Origin: Paracoccaceae bacterium
GTDB lineage: Bacteria > Pseudomonadota > Alphaproteobacteria > Rhodobacterales > Rhodobacteraceae
Direction: 5' to 3'
Assembly (NCBI GenBank): GCA_020630695.1
Contig: JAHDIS010000011.1
Span: 1 to 64,000, forward strand
DNA length: 64,000 bases
Of this stretch, positions 36,073 to 44,563 are shown piece after piece. The notes under the pieces are model-generated. The model ran no database searches. It was not told the DNA's origin and was given only the letters and a program-made list of their open reading frames with translations. The position numbers and the translations under genes were made by a program. Within the stretch, counting starts at the first letter, position 1; every line of letters starts with the position of its first letter.

Positions 36073-36573
36073 ATGCAGGAAACCGGTATTTCAGCGCAGG
36101 TTCCCGATTGGAGCCGTGAAGCCATCCGTCGTTTTTGGGATCCGGGCCAAAAACTGATGCGGGCGTTGCGCCGATATCAGGCAGCGCGAAAACGAGGTGG
36201 TGTTCTGGGTAAGGTCGCGTCCAAGTATTGGGCGTTGAACCATTTGTTCTGGTCCACGATCTGCCAGTCAGAGATTCATCTGAATACCGAAATCGGTGGC
36301 GGTCTCAGGCTGACACATCCGACCGGGATCATCATTCATTCCGACGCGAAAATAGGAGTGAATTGCATGATCTTTCATCAGGTCACCTTAGCCGGGCCCG
36401 TCGTTTTGGGTGGTCATGTGGATGTTGGTGCAGGCGCCAAACTGATTGGTCCACTCTCCGTTGGCGATCACGCAGTGATCGGTGCCAATGCGGTTGTGAC
36501 CAAGGATGTTCCAGAAGGTGCAACTGTGGCAGGGATACCGGCCCGGATTATCTCAGGAAACCAAACTGGCTGA
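36073..36573 (+). CDS. Serine acetyltransferase-like hexapeptide transferase
   Basis: This 166-residue protein has a short helical head and a left-handed beta-helix of hexapeptide repeats (for example IGVNCMIFHQVTLAG, VDVGAGAKLIG, AVIGANAVVTKDVP), with the His in TGIIIHSDA and FHQVT as the expected catalytic or CoA site. The shape fits short CysE-like (EpsC/WcaB-type) acetyltransferases that modify exopolysaccharide sugars rather than serine. AGGGG lies upstream of the ATG. It is divergent from the acyltransferase gene and converges on a glycosyltransferase, which supports the polysaccharide role. Confidence 0.83.
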   Translation: MQETGISAQVPDWSREAIRRFWDPGQKLMRALRRYQAARKRGGVLGKVASKYWALNHLFWSTICQSEIHLNTEIGGGLRLTHPTGIIIHSDAKIGVNCMIFHQVTLAGPVVLGGHVDVGAGAKLIGPLSVGDHAVIGANAVVTKDVPEGATVAGIPARIISGNQTG

Positions 36574-36591
36574 CCGTACACAAACGAGCCT

Positions 36592-37908
36592 TCAGGTTTT
36601 GTCAAAGAACTGTGGCTTTTGCGCAGTTTCGCTGTTCAGAGCCCAATCATAGACCTGTCGAACCTGCCGCGCCTTTTGCGACCACAAAAAATGGCTTTGG
36701 ACTCGGTCGCGCGCTGCTGTCGCCATTGCAGCCAGGCCGCTTGGATCGTTCACCAAACTTTCCAGTTTCGCGGCAAAGGCCTCGATGATTTCGGATCTCG
36801 TGCCGCAGGGCACTTTTAACCCTGTTCCGGGTACGACCAGTTCGCCGGGTCCCGCGTAGTCGACGATCAGGGGCACAACACCCAGCGCCATCGCCTCCAG
36901 TACGACACCTCCGCCGAACTCGCGTATCGAAGGAAATGACAGAATGTGGGATCGGCACAGGATATCCTGAACCTCTTCATGCGCTTTCCAACCGTGGAAC
37001 GTAACCGAGTGTTCGATTTCCAAAGACCGGGCGAGAGCCGTTAGCTCTGGCATCATTGGACCGTCGCCAATCATGTCCAGTTGCATCCGGCCTTCACGCA
37101 AAAGCGGGGCTGCCGCTTGAAACAGCATGTCCGCACCTTTGTAGGGCACCAAACGGCCCACAAAGGCCGCGCGCAGCGGCCCATCCTCTGGCTGTGCGAC
37201 GCGGTTGAACCGACTGGGGTCAATCCCGTTCTCAGGGATGAAAATGCATCTGTCTCGGAACTGGGAGGGGACTTCGGATTCCGTATGCCGTGAGCCGACC
37301 AAGACAGCACTGGCATTGCGCAGGGTCGCAGTTCGCCCGGGCAGAACTTTGTAAGCAGACCGAACATAGCTCAGCCATTCTTTTTCTGCCTGACGTTCCG
37401 CTTCGAACCCCTTGGGCCAGGGCACCCCACCATTGAGCGGGCCCAAAACAAACGGAACACCGGCACTGGCGCATTTGCCAGCAAGAGAAGAGGAGATTGT
37501 TGGCGACAGCGGCGTGATGCGATGAACGACGTCGTATTCGCCAGCGCGAATAGCGTTGCCAAATTGCCGCCAGACAAGCCGTTCAAACCAAGGATAGGAC
37601 AGGGCGTTGATGGCCTGAACCATGGTCCATCCTTTGCCCTCACCCATCCGCAGCTTTTCGGCCAGTTTCCACATCGGTCTTGCAAAGGTTTCCGAGTCGA
37701 TCGCAGTAAAGTCCTGCCCTTCAATCATCCCGGCGCGCACAAAGGCATCCCGGTTGCGGATTTGCGTAACGATATGAACGTCTGCCACCTCACGCAGCGC
37801 CGCGGCCAGTGACCATCCGACGAGAGGGACAGACACCCATTCGGGATTCGCAGCCTCGGCGATTGCAAGAACTCTGGGCTTTTTCGCGGTCACAGGATGG
37901 ACTGCCAT
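36592..37908 (-). CDS. Glycosyltransferase, GT4 family
   Basis: This 438-residue GT-B fold enzyme has a C-terminal nucleotide-sugar-binding region with AFVGRLVPYKGADM and the GT4 signature EFGGGVVLEAMALGVVP, whose two Glu positions hold the donor sugar. The N-terminal domain would bind the acceptor. It is probably cytoplasmic or peripheral to the membrane. The start MAVHPVTAKKPRVLA overlaps the end of the polymerase-like gene by 19 bases. An upstream ATG adds 29 residues antisense-like in composition. The sugar and linkage cannot be predicted. Confidence 0.88.
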   Translation of the reverse strand: MAVHPVTAKKPRVLAIAEAANPEWVSVPLVGWSLAAALREVADVHIVTQIRNRDAFVRAGMIEGQDFTAIDSETFARPMWKLAEKLRMGEGKGWTMVQAINALSYPWFERLVWRQFGNAIRAGEYDVVHRITPLSPTISSSLAGKCASAGVPFVLGPLNGGVPWPKGFEAERQAEKEWLSYVRSAYKVLPGRTATLRNASAVLVGSRHTESEVPSQFRDRCIFIPENGIDPSRFNRVAQPEDGPLRAAFVGRLVPYKGADMLFQAAAPLLREGRMQLDMIGDGPMMPELTALARSLEIEHSVTFHGWKAHEEVQDILCRSHILSFPSIREFGGGVVLEAMALGVVPLIVDYAGPGELVVPGTGLKVPCGTRSEIIEAFAAKLESLVNDPSGLAAMATAARDRVQSHFLWSQKARQVRQVYDWALNSETAQKPQFFDKT

Positions 37909-39287
37909 TTCAAAGTGGACACGTATTTTTGGAGCTTGAGCCGTTCGGCTCGGAGCTGTTCGGCATAGCCCATGAGCGCGCCGGCAATCAGCCATGTCAG
38001 CGGCGTCAGTGTTGCGTTCGGCAGCATGTCAAAAATGTTGATCGCAAGGATCAGAGACAGCGGCGCAATCAAGGGCGACACGGGTTTATCCCGCTGCGCG
38101 ATGGATTCGCGCCAGAGCAGGACCAGAGGCCAGACTAGCAGTCCGAATTCCGCCAGAAACCCGACCCAGCCATAGACGCCGATGACAATGATCCAGCGAC
38201 CATCTGTTACGGTCAGGATATTGCCAGACACCGGGTCGAGTATGTGATTTCGCCCCCAACTGCCCCAGCCGAAAACCGGCTTGATGTAGGCCCGATCCAG
38301 CAGCGTTTGTTCGTTGTCAAAGCGGAACTCAAGCGAAGCGGCGCGGTCTGCATCAATGCTTGCAGCTGCGTTGAGCAAACGATCTTGGGGAACAAGATTT
38401 GCGCCCTTGAGAACCGGGTAGGCCACAGCCAGTGATCCAATGACGATCGCCACTTTGATCTGTGTGACAGGCCCAAGTAGAACAACCATTGGAACCAGCA
38501 TCACGACAAAGATCAAAGCACCCAGCGACTTTGCCAGAAACAGGATCATGGTCAGGTACAGAGCGGCGGCTAGGAATTTCCAGCGGTTGCTTTGCGTGTC
38601 CATGCGCCACAGAGCGTAGGCAGATACCACAGAGGTCATGCAGAAGAAGGCAACCCAAATTCCGTGATACAAGAAGACCACAGGCCTGTAGCCACCAAAG
38701 CGGATCGATTGCCCGAACAGGTGCTGATAGTAGCCATAGACCCAGAGGTTCAGCTGTGGCGAAAGACGCATTTCGATAAGCATCAGCAACGAGTAGAACA
38801 GGCCGCCAATCATAAGTGCCATCAGCAATTCACGTTGTGCGCCGCCCGATGCGAGGAACTGCCGGGCAAGCAGGAAAGGCAGAACCAGCAGGAATTGTTG
38901 CAGGATCAGCGCCAAGGCATCTTTGACCGCAAGGCCAGGCAGGCCGACCTGGCCAAAGAAGACCGGTTCATCGTTGGTCAGGACCGTCATGATCGGAGAC
39001 AAAACAAACGTCAGGATCAGGATTTTTGCGACCCAGCTTGTCGGAAGCAGTGGCCCATCATATCCGTACCGCCACAGCGCAATCATGAACGCGGCCAATG
39101 CCGGAATGTTATGCTTGCCCAAGGGCGGCATCAAAGGCAGGTCAAAAACCGCTGGGGGTTCGGGCAGTAAAAGATAGCCCATCATCATGGTCCAAACCAA
39201 TGCACGATCGGCCTTGAAACGCCCAAACAGCGCCATGGCGACCAGCGGCCAGATGGCCAGCATCAGGAATGCAATAGGATTGGGCAT
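37890..39287 (-). CDS. Polysaccharide polymerase/O-antigen ligase-like membrane protein
   Basis: This 465-residue protein has about eleven to twelve hydrophobic segments and one larger polar loop between late helices (about residues 310-370, including the Arg-rich YIKPVFGWGSWGRNH), the pattern of Wzy/WaaL-type polymerases and ligases. The loop motif FGWGSWG resembles the GxG loops of these enzymes, but sequence conservation in the group is low. It lies directly upstream of a glycosyltransferase with overlap. Alternative starts are ATGs at 39326 and 39353. The family assignment is by topology and context. Confidence 0.75.
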   Translation of the reverse strand: MPNPIAFLMLAIWPLVAMALFGRFKADRALVWTMMMGYLLLPEPPAVFDLPLMPPLGKHNIPALAAFMIALWRYGYDGPLLPTSWVAKILILTFVLSPIMTVLTNDEPVFFGQVGLPGLAVKDALALILQQFLLVLPFLLARQFLASGGAQRELLMALMIGGLFYSLLMLIEMRLSPQLNLWVYGYYQHLFGQSIRFGGYRPVVFLYHGIWVAFFCMTSVVSAYALWRMDTQSNRWKFLAAALYLTMILFLAKSLGALIFVVMLVPMVVLLGPVTQIKVAIVIGSLAVAYPVLKGANLVPQDRLLNAAASIDADRAASLEFRFDNEQTLLDRAYIKPVFGWGSWGRNHILDPVSGNILTVTDGRWIIVIGVYGWVGFLAEFGLLVWPLVLLWRESIAQRDKPVSPLIAPLSLILAINIFDMLPNATLTPLTWLIAGALMGYAEQLRAERLKLQKYVSTLKWQSIL

Positions 39288-39493
39288 GGGCCTCAAACTT
39301 GTCCGAACGAGGAAACTGTTTACCATCCGGCTTTGGCAATGTCGCGTCAGCAATGGGCCGAATTCATGAAATCGGCTTCAAAACTGCTTGATTTGCTGGA
39401 TTGCCTACGTCCCAGACACGGTGGGCCAAACTCTTGCCGCAAAACCATGGCAAGGCCCGCGGGTAATCTGGTGAATCGGGTGTGAGGCGACCA

Positions 39494-40675
39494 ATGAAGA
39501 CCGACAATCGGTTAAACATCGCGTATTTGTGCGATCACAGTCCATTGGACCGCAATCTTTATTCCGGTGGCAACGCGCGCATCTATGATGCTCTGCGCGC
39601 CCATGCCGGCGAGGTCACAATCCTGAGCCAGTCGTGGCACATGGCCGAACCCATTCGCCGACTGATCCAGAGCGCTCCTGAATCCTTTAACCTTAGGGCG
39701 CGCTGGCGGGCGCATCTTTTGCTGGCTCCGTTGATCGCACGCGGTGTTCGTTCCGAATTGTCCAAAGGCAAATACGATGTGCTGTTTGGGGCTTACTCCT
39801 TTCAGTCCATGCACAAAGTCGCTGCCCCCTATCCGCTGGTGCGCGCTTACACGTCGGACGCGACTCAAACGATCTATCGCTTGTCCGAAGTTGGACAGCA
39901 GTTCGATAGAAAATTCGCGGGCGGCGGTATTCTGGATCGCTGGGTGGAACGGCAGGAAAAGACCGTCTTCGGCAATATGGACGTACTGCTCTGGCCGTCG
40001 CAGTGGCTCTTGCAAGAGGCGCAGCAACGCTATGGTCTCGACGCAGGTCACTGCCATCTTTTGCCATGGGGTGCGAATATTGGCGATGTGCCGCCGCCCG
40101 GCGCGCGACAGATCGATCAATCCGGCCCCGTCCAGCTGTTGTTGATCGGTCGCGATTGGTTTGCCAAGGGGGGCCCGATTGCTTTTGACACGATGCAGGC
40201 ACTGCGCGCGAATGGCATAGACGCGCGATTGACCGTTGTAGGCTGCACGCCTCCGGATTTTCATTGCAATGAATGGGTGACGGTTCACCCGCAGTTGAAC
40301 AAGGCGATCCCAGAACAGGCCGAGACTTTTGATGCTTGCCTGTCCCGCGCGCATTTTCTGGTTCAGCCATCGTTCGAATCCTACGGCTTTGCCTTCTGCG
40401 AAGCATCGGCCTTTGCGCTTCCTTCGCTGTGCCTTCGGGTTGGGGGCGTTCCGGTCCGTGACGGGGTGAACGGATACGCTTTGCCGGTGGGCAGTACCGC
40501 AGAGGATTTCGCGAATCGAGTTTCCACTCTGATCCGTGATCCGAACGCTTATGCTGCGCTGAGCGCATCGTCCCGCGCAGAATATGAGCAGACCCTGAAC
40601 TGGGATGCCTGGGGAAAGGCGGCGGCAGAGGTGTTATATGACGCTGTTTCGCGTCAAAAATCAGCATTGAAATAA
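39494..40675 (+). CDS. Glycosyltransferase, GT4 family
   Basis: This 393-residue GT-B glycosyltransferase starts with NIAYLCDHSPLDRNLYSGG, the N-terminal strand and Gly-rich acceptor loop. It has the C-terminal donor site with LLIGRDWFAKGG and the E-x7-E-type motif in FESYGFAFCEASAFALPSL. It is divergent from the polymerase-like gene (about 206 bases between starts, no other gene visible there) and stands alone in front of the xsc control region. GAGG six bases upstream supports the ATG over an earlier GTG. It likely works with the neighbouring polysaccharide genes. Confidence 0.87.
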   Translation: MKTDNRLNIAYLCDHSPLDRNLYSGGNARIYDALRAHAGEVTILSQSWHMAEPIRRLIQSAPESFNLRARWRAHLLLAPLIARGVRSELSKGKYDVLFGAYSFQSMHKVAAPYPLVRAYTSDATQTIYRLSEVGQQFDRKFAGGGILDRWVERQEKTVFGNMDVLLWPSQWLLQEAQQRYGLDAGHCHLLPWGANIGDVPPPGARQIDQSGPVQLLLIGRDWFAKGGPIAFDTMQALRANGIDARLTVVGCTPPDFHCNEWVTVHPQLNKAIPEQAETFDACLSRAHFLVQPSFESYGFAFCEASAFALPSLCLRVGGVPVRDGVNGYALPVGSTAEDFANRVSTLIRDPNAYAALSASSRAEYEQTLNWDAWGKAAAEVLYDAVSRQKSALK

Positions 40676-40677
40676 AT

Positions 40678-40720
40678 CTGGCTTTAGACGGCGCGCCAAT
40701 CTGGCCCTAACTGGTTTGAG
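40678..40720 (+). promoter_or_regulatory. CTGG direct repeats upstream of xsc (candidate TauR-type operator)
   Basis: Three 10-base words beginning CTGG occur at 40678 (CTGGCTTTAG), 40701 (CTGGCCCTAA) and 40711 (CTGGTTTGAG). The last two abut exactly. They resemble the CTGGAC-type direct repeats bound by the MocR-family regulator TauR in Rhodobacter, recalled from memory. They lie 73-115 bases before the xsc ATG. Confidence 0.4.
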
Positions 40721-40747
40721 GCCCGGCCAGTATTACCGACCCTAAGC

Positions 40748-40770
40748 CGCCGACCCGCACGAGGTCGGCG
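40748..40770 (+). promoter_or_regulatory. Hairpin in the xsc leader
   Basis: CGCCGACC at 40748-40755 pairs perfectly with GGTCGGCG at 40763-40770 around a 7-base loop. It ends nine bases before the xsc ribosome-binding site and is not followed by T residues, so it is more likely an mRNA-stabilising or regulatory leader hairpin than a terminator. Confidence 0.45.
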
Positions 40771-40792
40771 TAATAGCTTGGGAGACGCTTTC

Positions 40793-42574
40793 ATGAAAAT
40801 GACCACAGAAGAAGCTTTTGTAAAAGTACTGCAGCGCCACGGCATCGAGCATGCCTTTGGTATTATCGGTTCGGCCATGATGCCGATTTCCGATCTGTTC
40901 CCGGCTGCGGGAATCAAGTTTTGGGACTGCGCACACGAAGGCTCTGCTGGCTTCATGTCTGACGGTTTCACCCGCGCCACCGGCAAGATGTCGATGATGA
41001 TTGCCCAGAACGGCCCGGGCATCACCAACTTTGTGACTGCTGTCAAAACAGCCTACTGGAACCACACGCCGTTGTTGCTTGTGACGCCTCAGGCCGCCAA
41101 CAAGACCATTGGTCAGGGTGGCTTCCAGGAAGTTGAACAGATGAAGCTGTTCGAAGACATGGTCGCCTATCAGGAAGAAGTACGTGATCCGTCGCGTGTC
41201 GCCGAAGTGCTGACCCGCGTTATCGCCAAGGCAAAGCGCCTGTCCGGTCCGGCACAGCTCAACATCCCACGTGATTTCTGGACGCAGGTTGTCGACATCG
41301 CCATCCCTGATCCGATCGAGTTTGAACAAAGCCCCGGTGGCGAAAACTCGGTTCAGGCCGCTGCTGATCTGCTTTCCTCGGCCAAAAACCCTGTCATCCT
41401 GAATGGTGCGGGCGTTGTCCTGTCGCAGGGCGGCATCGAAGCATCCAAAGAACTGGCCGAGCGCCTGTCCGCCCCGGTTTGTGTTGGCTACCAGCACAAC
41501 GACGCCTTTCCTGGCTCGCACCCTCTGTTTGCTGGCCCGCTGGGCTACAACGGCTCCAAGGCTGGCATGGAACTGATCAAAGACGCTGACGTTGTTCTGT
41601 GTCTTGGCACTCGCCTGAACCCGTTCTCGACCCTTCCGGGTTACGGAATGGAGTACTGGCCGGTTGATGCAAAGATCATTCAGGTCGACATCAACCCTGA
41701 CCGCATCGGTCTGACCAAGAAAGTATCGGTTGGCATCGTGGGTGACGCAGCAAAGGTTGCCAAGGGTATCCTGAACGGTCTTTCGGATGATGCTGGTGAT
41801 GCAGGACGTGATGCACGCAATGCCAAGATCGCCGAGACCAAGTCGCGCTGGAAGCAGCAGCTGACCGAGATGACCCACGAAGACGACGATCCCGGCACAA
41901 GCTGGAACGAGCGCGCGCGCGAAGCCAAGCCAGATTGGATGAGCCCGCGCATGGCTTGGCGTGCGATCCAGCAGGCCCTGCCGCGCGAAGCAATCATTTC
42001 GTCCGACATCGGCAACAACTGTGCGATCGGCAACGCCTATCCTGACTTTGACGAAGGCCGTAAATATCTTGCGCCGGGTCTCTTTGGCCCCTGTGGCTAC
42101 GGTCTGCCTGCCATCGTTGGTGCCAAGATTGGTCAGCCTGACGTTCCGGTTGTTGGGTTTGCCGGCGACGGCGCGTTCGGTATCGCGGTTAACGAACTGA
42201 CGGCCATTGGTCGTGGTGATTGGCCACCGGTTACACAGATCGTCTTCCGCAACTACCAGTGGGGTGCGGAAAAGCGTAACTCGACTCTGTGGTTCGATGA
42301 TAACTTTGTCGGCACCGAGCTGGACGAAGAAGTGTCCTATGCCGGAATTGCAAAGGCCTGTGGTCTTAAAGGTGTTGTTGCTCGCACCATGGATGAGCTG
42401 ACCGACGCTCTGAATCAGGCGATCAAGGATCAGATGGAAAACGGAACCACCACGTTGATCGAAGCAATGATCAACCAGGAGCTTGGTGAACCTTTCCGTC
42501 GTGATGCGATGAAGAAGCCCGTCTCGGTTGCTGGCATCGACGCTGCGGATATGCAGCCCCAAGCCTCTGCATGA
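40793..42574 (+). CDS. xsc: Sulfoacetaldehyde acetyltransferase
   Basis: This 593-residue thiamine-diphosphate enzyme converts sulfoacetaldehyde and phosphate to acetyl phosphate and sulfite, the desulfonation step for taurine, isethionate and related C2 sulfonates. The N-terminal ThDP domain includes HAFGIIGSAMMPISDLFPAAG (read in parts). The C-terminal domain has the ThDP/Mg motif GDGAFGIAVNEL. Over the whole length it matches Xsc rather than acetolactate synthase. GGGAG lies eight bases before the ATG. Codon choice (many CTG, GGC, CGT) suggests high expression. Its stop overlaps the pta start (ATGA). No taurine transport or transaminase genes lie nearby, so sulfoacetaldehyde must come from enzymes encoded elsewhere. 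Confidence 0.96.
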   Translation: MKMTTEEAFVKVLQRHGIEHAFGIIGSAMMPISDLFPAAGIKFWDCAHEGSAGFMSDGFTRATGKMSMMIAQNGPGITNFVTAVKTAYWNHTPLLLVTPQAANKTIGQGGFQEVEQMKLFEDMVAYQEEVRDPSRVAEVLTRVIAKAKRLSGPAQLNIPRDFWTQVVDIAIPDPIEFEQSPGGENSVQAAADLLSSAKNPVILNGAGVVLSQGGIEASKELAERLSAPVCVGYQHNDAFPGSHPLFAGPLGYNGSKAGMELIKDADVVLCLGTRLNPFSTLPGYGMEYWPVDAKIIQVDINPDRIGLTKKVSVGIVGDAAKVAKGILNGLSDDAGDAGRDARNAKIAETKSRWKQQLTEMTHEDDDPGTSWNERAREAKPDWMSPRMAWRAIQQALPREAIISSDIGNNCAIGNAYPDFDEGRKYLAPGLFGPCGYGLPAIVGAKIGQPDVPVVGFAGDGAFGIAVNELTAIGRGDWPPVTQIVFRNYQWGAEKRNSTLWFDDNFVGTELDEEVSYAGIAKACGLKGVVARTMDELTDALNQAIKDQMENGTTTLIEAMINQELGEPFRRDAMKKPVSVAGIDAADMQPQASA

Positions 42575-43641
42575 GCCAAGGCTCTGAAAATTTGACGCTG
42601 CCCGGGGAAATCCTGGGCAGCGTCCGGTCGTTGCCGCCTCTTGCGCGGCTTTTGGACCGTGCTGCATCAAACCGTCAGCGCATCGCATTTGCCGAAGGCG
42701 AAGACCCGCGTATCGTCGCGGGTGCCTTGGCTGCGGTTGAAGCCGACGCAGCCGATGTTTTGCTGGTGGGCAAGACCGAAGCCGTTCAGGCTCAGTTGGC
42801 CAGTTTCGGTGCCACCGAAAACCAGCATATCTCGATCCATGACCCGGCAAGCAGCCCGTTGAGCGAGCCGCTGGCTCAGCTTTTTACAGACCTGCGCCAG
42901 CACAAGGGTATGACGATCGAACGCGCCCGCGACGCGGTGCAGCAACCCTTGTTTTTTGCGGCCTTGCTATTGCGGGCTGGACATGCGGATGGAACCGTCG
43001 GTGGCGCTGTTGCGACCACCTCTGATACCGTTCGGGCGGCATTGCAGGTCATCGGCAAAGCGCCCGAGGCCAAGCTTGTGAGCAGCTTCTTTCTCATGTG
43101 CCCGCCCCAAGGGCATTCAATCGGACAAGAGGCGATGGTGTTCTCTGATTGTGGCATGGTCATTGCGCCGGACGCAGCAGAACTGGCGTCGATCGCGCAA
43201 CAGGCTGCCCAATCCTTCAAATCTCTTGCGGACGCCGAACCAAAGGTTGCGATGTTGTCTTTCTCGACCAAGGGCAGCGCGTCGCACGAAGCGGTGACCA
43301 AGGTCTCCGAGGCAACCGAGATTCTGAGAACACAGGCGCCCGCGCTGGCCGTGGATGGCGAATTGCAGCTGGATGCAGCGTTGGTGCCATCTGTCGCTGC
43401 AAGCAAAGCGCCCGGTTCACCTTTGGAAGGCGCTGCAAACGTCCTGATCTTTCCAAGCCTCGAAGCCGGCAATATCGCGTACAAGACCGCTCAGCGCTTT
43501 GGCGGTGTGACGGCCATTGGCCCCGTGTTGCAAGGCCTGTCGGCGCCTGCAAATGATCTGTCGCGCGGTTGCACGGCCGAGGATGTATTGGCGATCATCG
43601 CCGTCACCGCTGTTCAGGCATTGGACCGGGGTCGTGAATGA
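42571..43641 (+). CDS. pta: Phosphate acetyltransferase (Xsc-linked)
   Basis: This 356-residue enzyme of the PTA/PTB family turns the acetyl phosphate formed by Xsc into acetyl-CoA. Recognisable parts are RIAFAEGEDPRIV near the N-terminus, DGTVGGAVATTSDTVRAALQ and the C-terminal AANVLIFPSLEAGNIAYKTAQRFGG (read in parts). It is the short single-domain type, lacking the N-terminal regulatory region of E. coli Pta. The ATGA overlap with xsc shows translational coupling. A permease gene for sulfite follows 33 bases later. Confidence 0.95.
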   Translation: MSQGSENLTLPGEILGSVRSLPPLARLLDRAASNRQRIAFAEGEDPRIVAGALAAVEADAADVLLVGKTEAVQAQLASFGATENQHISIHDPASSPLSEPLAQLFTDLRQHKGMTIERARDAVQQPLFFAALLLRAGHADGTVGGAVATTSDTVRAALQVIGKAPEAKLVSSFFLMCPPQGHSIGQEAMVFSDCGMVIAPDAAELASIAQQAAQSFKSLADAEPKVAMLSFSTKGSASHEAVTKVSEATEILRTQAPALAVDGELQLDAALVPSVAASKAPGSPLEGAANVLIFPSLEAGNIAYKTAQRFGGVTAIGPVLQGLSAPANDLSRGCTAEDVLAIIAVTAVQALDRGRE

Positions 43642-43674
43642 TGATCGATCACCGCTGCGGAGAAGGCGCATCTT

Positions 43675-44427
43675 ATGACGGAGCTGATTTCCCTGTCTCC
43701 AAGCGATGCTTTGCTTCTGGCGCTGTTGTGCGTGCTCGCCGGGATGGTCCGGGGCTTTTCCGGCTTCGCCCTGTCTGCGGTCGTGATGTCTCTCGGTGTG
43801 CTCATCCTGCCGCCGGTGGAACTGATTCCGATCTTGTGGTGGCAGGAAATCACGGCGTCGATCCTGATGGTCCGTGGCGGTCTGAAAGAAGCCGACAAAA
43901 CCGTGGTGATTGGCCTGGTCGGAGGCTCGGCAGTTGGCCTTCCGTTCGGTCTGGCTTTGATGAAGTCCTTGCCCCTGGAAACCTCAAAACTGGTCGCACT
44001 GAGCATCATCATCGTTCTGGCGATCACGCAATTGGCACGGGTGCGGATGGCGTTTCTTGCGACGAAACCGGGTCTTTGGGGATCTGGCGTGGTTGCCGGG
44101 ATCGTCGCCGGGCTTTCGCAGGTCGGCGGCATGGTCGTCGCGCTCTACGTGCTGGCCCGAGATTCAGCGCCTCGCCAAATGCGCGCATCGCTTGTCATGT
44201 ACCTTTTTTGCTCGGCTGTGATTTCCATTTTGACGCTGACACTCATGGGCGTGATGACGCAAACTGCAGTGATCCGCGGCTTTGCGCTTGCTCCGGCCTC
44301 GGCGCTGGGCGTCGTGATCGGCAAGTCTCTGTTCCGGCCTGCGTGGGAACCCTACTACAAACCGTTTTGTCTGATCCTTTTGATCGTACTCGCCTGCGTA
44401 GCTCTGCTGCGCGTCCTGCTGTCATGA
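43675..44427 (+). CDS. TauE/SafE family sulfite exporter-like permease
   Basis: This 250-residue membrane protein has about eight hydrophobic segments with the TauE/SafE N-terminal Gly-rich helix (LAGMVRGFSGFALSAV) and its partial internal duplication (AGIVAGLSQVGGM). Members of this family export sulfite or sulfoacetate made during sulfonate breakdown. Its position just after xsc and pta fits disposal of the sulfite released by Xsc. Substrate specificity is inferred from context. It is followed by a 136-base leader with a strong hairpin before soeA. Confidence 0.88.
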   Translation: MTELISLSPSDALLLALLCVLAGMVRGFSGFALSAVVMSLGVLILPPVELIPILWWQEITASILMVRGGLKEADKTVVIGLVGGSAVGLPFGLALMKSLPLETSKLVALSIIIVLAITQLARVRMAFLATKPGLWGSGVVAGIVAGLSQVGGMVVALYVLARDSAPRQMRASLVMYLFCSAVISILTLTLMGVMTQTAVIRGFALAPASALGVVIGKSLFRPAWEPYYKPFCLILLIVLACVALLRVLLS

Positions 44428-44466
44428 ATATTCGCACATACAACAATGTTCCAAATAATGGGACGG

Positions 44467-44488
44467 AGGCAAAACAGATGTTTTGCCT
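44467..44488 (+). promoter_or_regulatory. Hairpin between the tauE-like gene and soeA
   Basis: AGGCAAAAC (44467-44475) pairs perfectly with GTTTTGCCT (44480-44488) around a 4-base loop. CCAAATA (from about 44450) and TATTGG just outside could extend the stem. No run of T residues follows, so it may act as a partial terminator, an operator or a processing site between the xsc and soe parts of the cluster. Confidence 0.5.
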
Positions 44489-44563
44489 ATTGGCGAATTT
44501 TCAAGACACCTTTACTTCGCTTTCCCGTGCCTGCACCTTGCAGGGCCGAAGAGGAGCCGCCTG

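Noticed and set aside
37890-40675. Long minus-strand frames opposite glycosyltransferase genes (for example 39512-40354 and 39693-40667)
   Set aside because: They are shadows of the plus-strand GT4 gene with unnatural Arg/Ser/Pro-rich composition.
40742-42850. A 702-residue minus-strand frame opposite xsc
   Set aside because: It results from the strong codon bias of xsc; the translation shows no family resemblance and overlaps a certain gene completely.
42571-43641. pta as a phosphate butyryltransferase or malic-enzyme fusion
   Set aside because: The protein is a single PTA/PTB domain directly coupled to xsc, which makes acetyl phosphate. No other domain is present.
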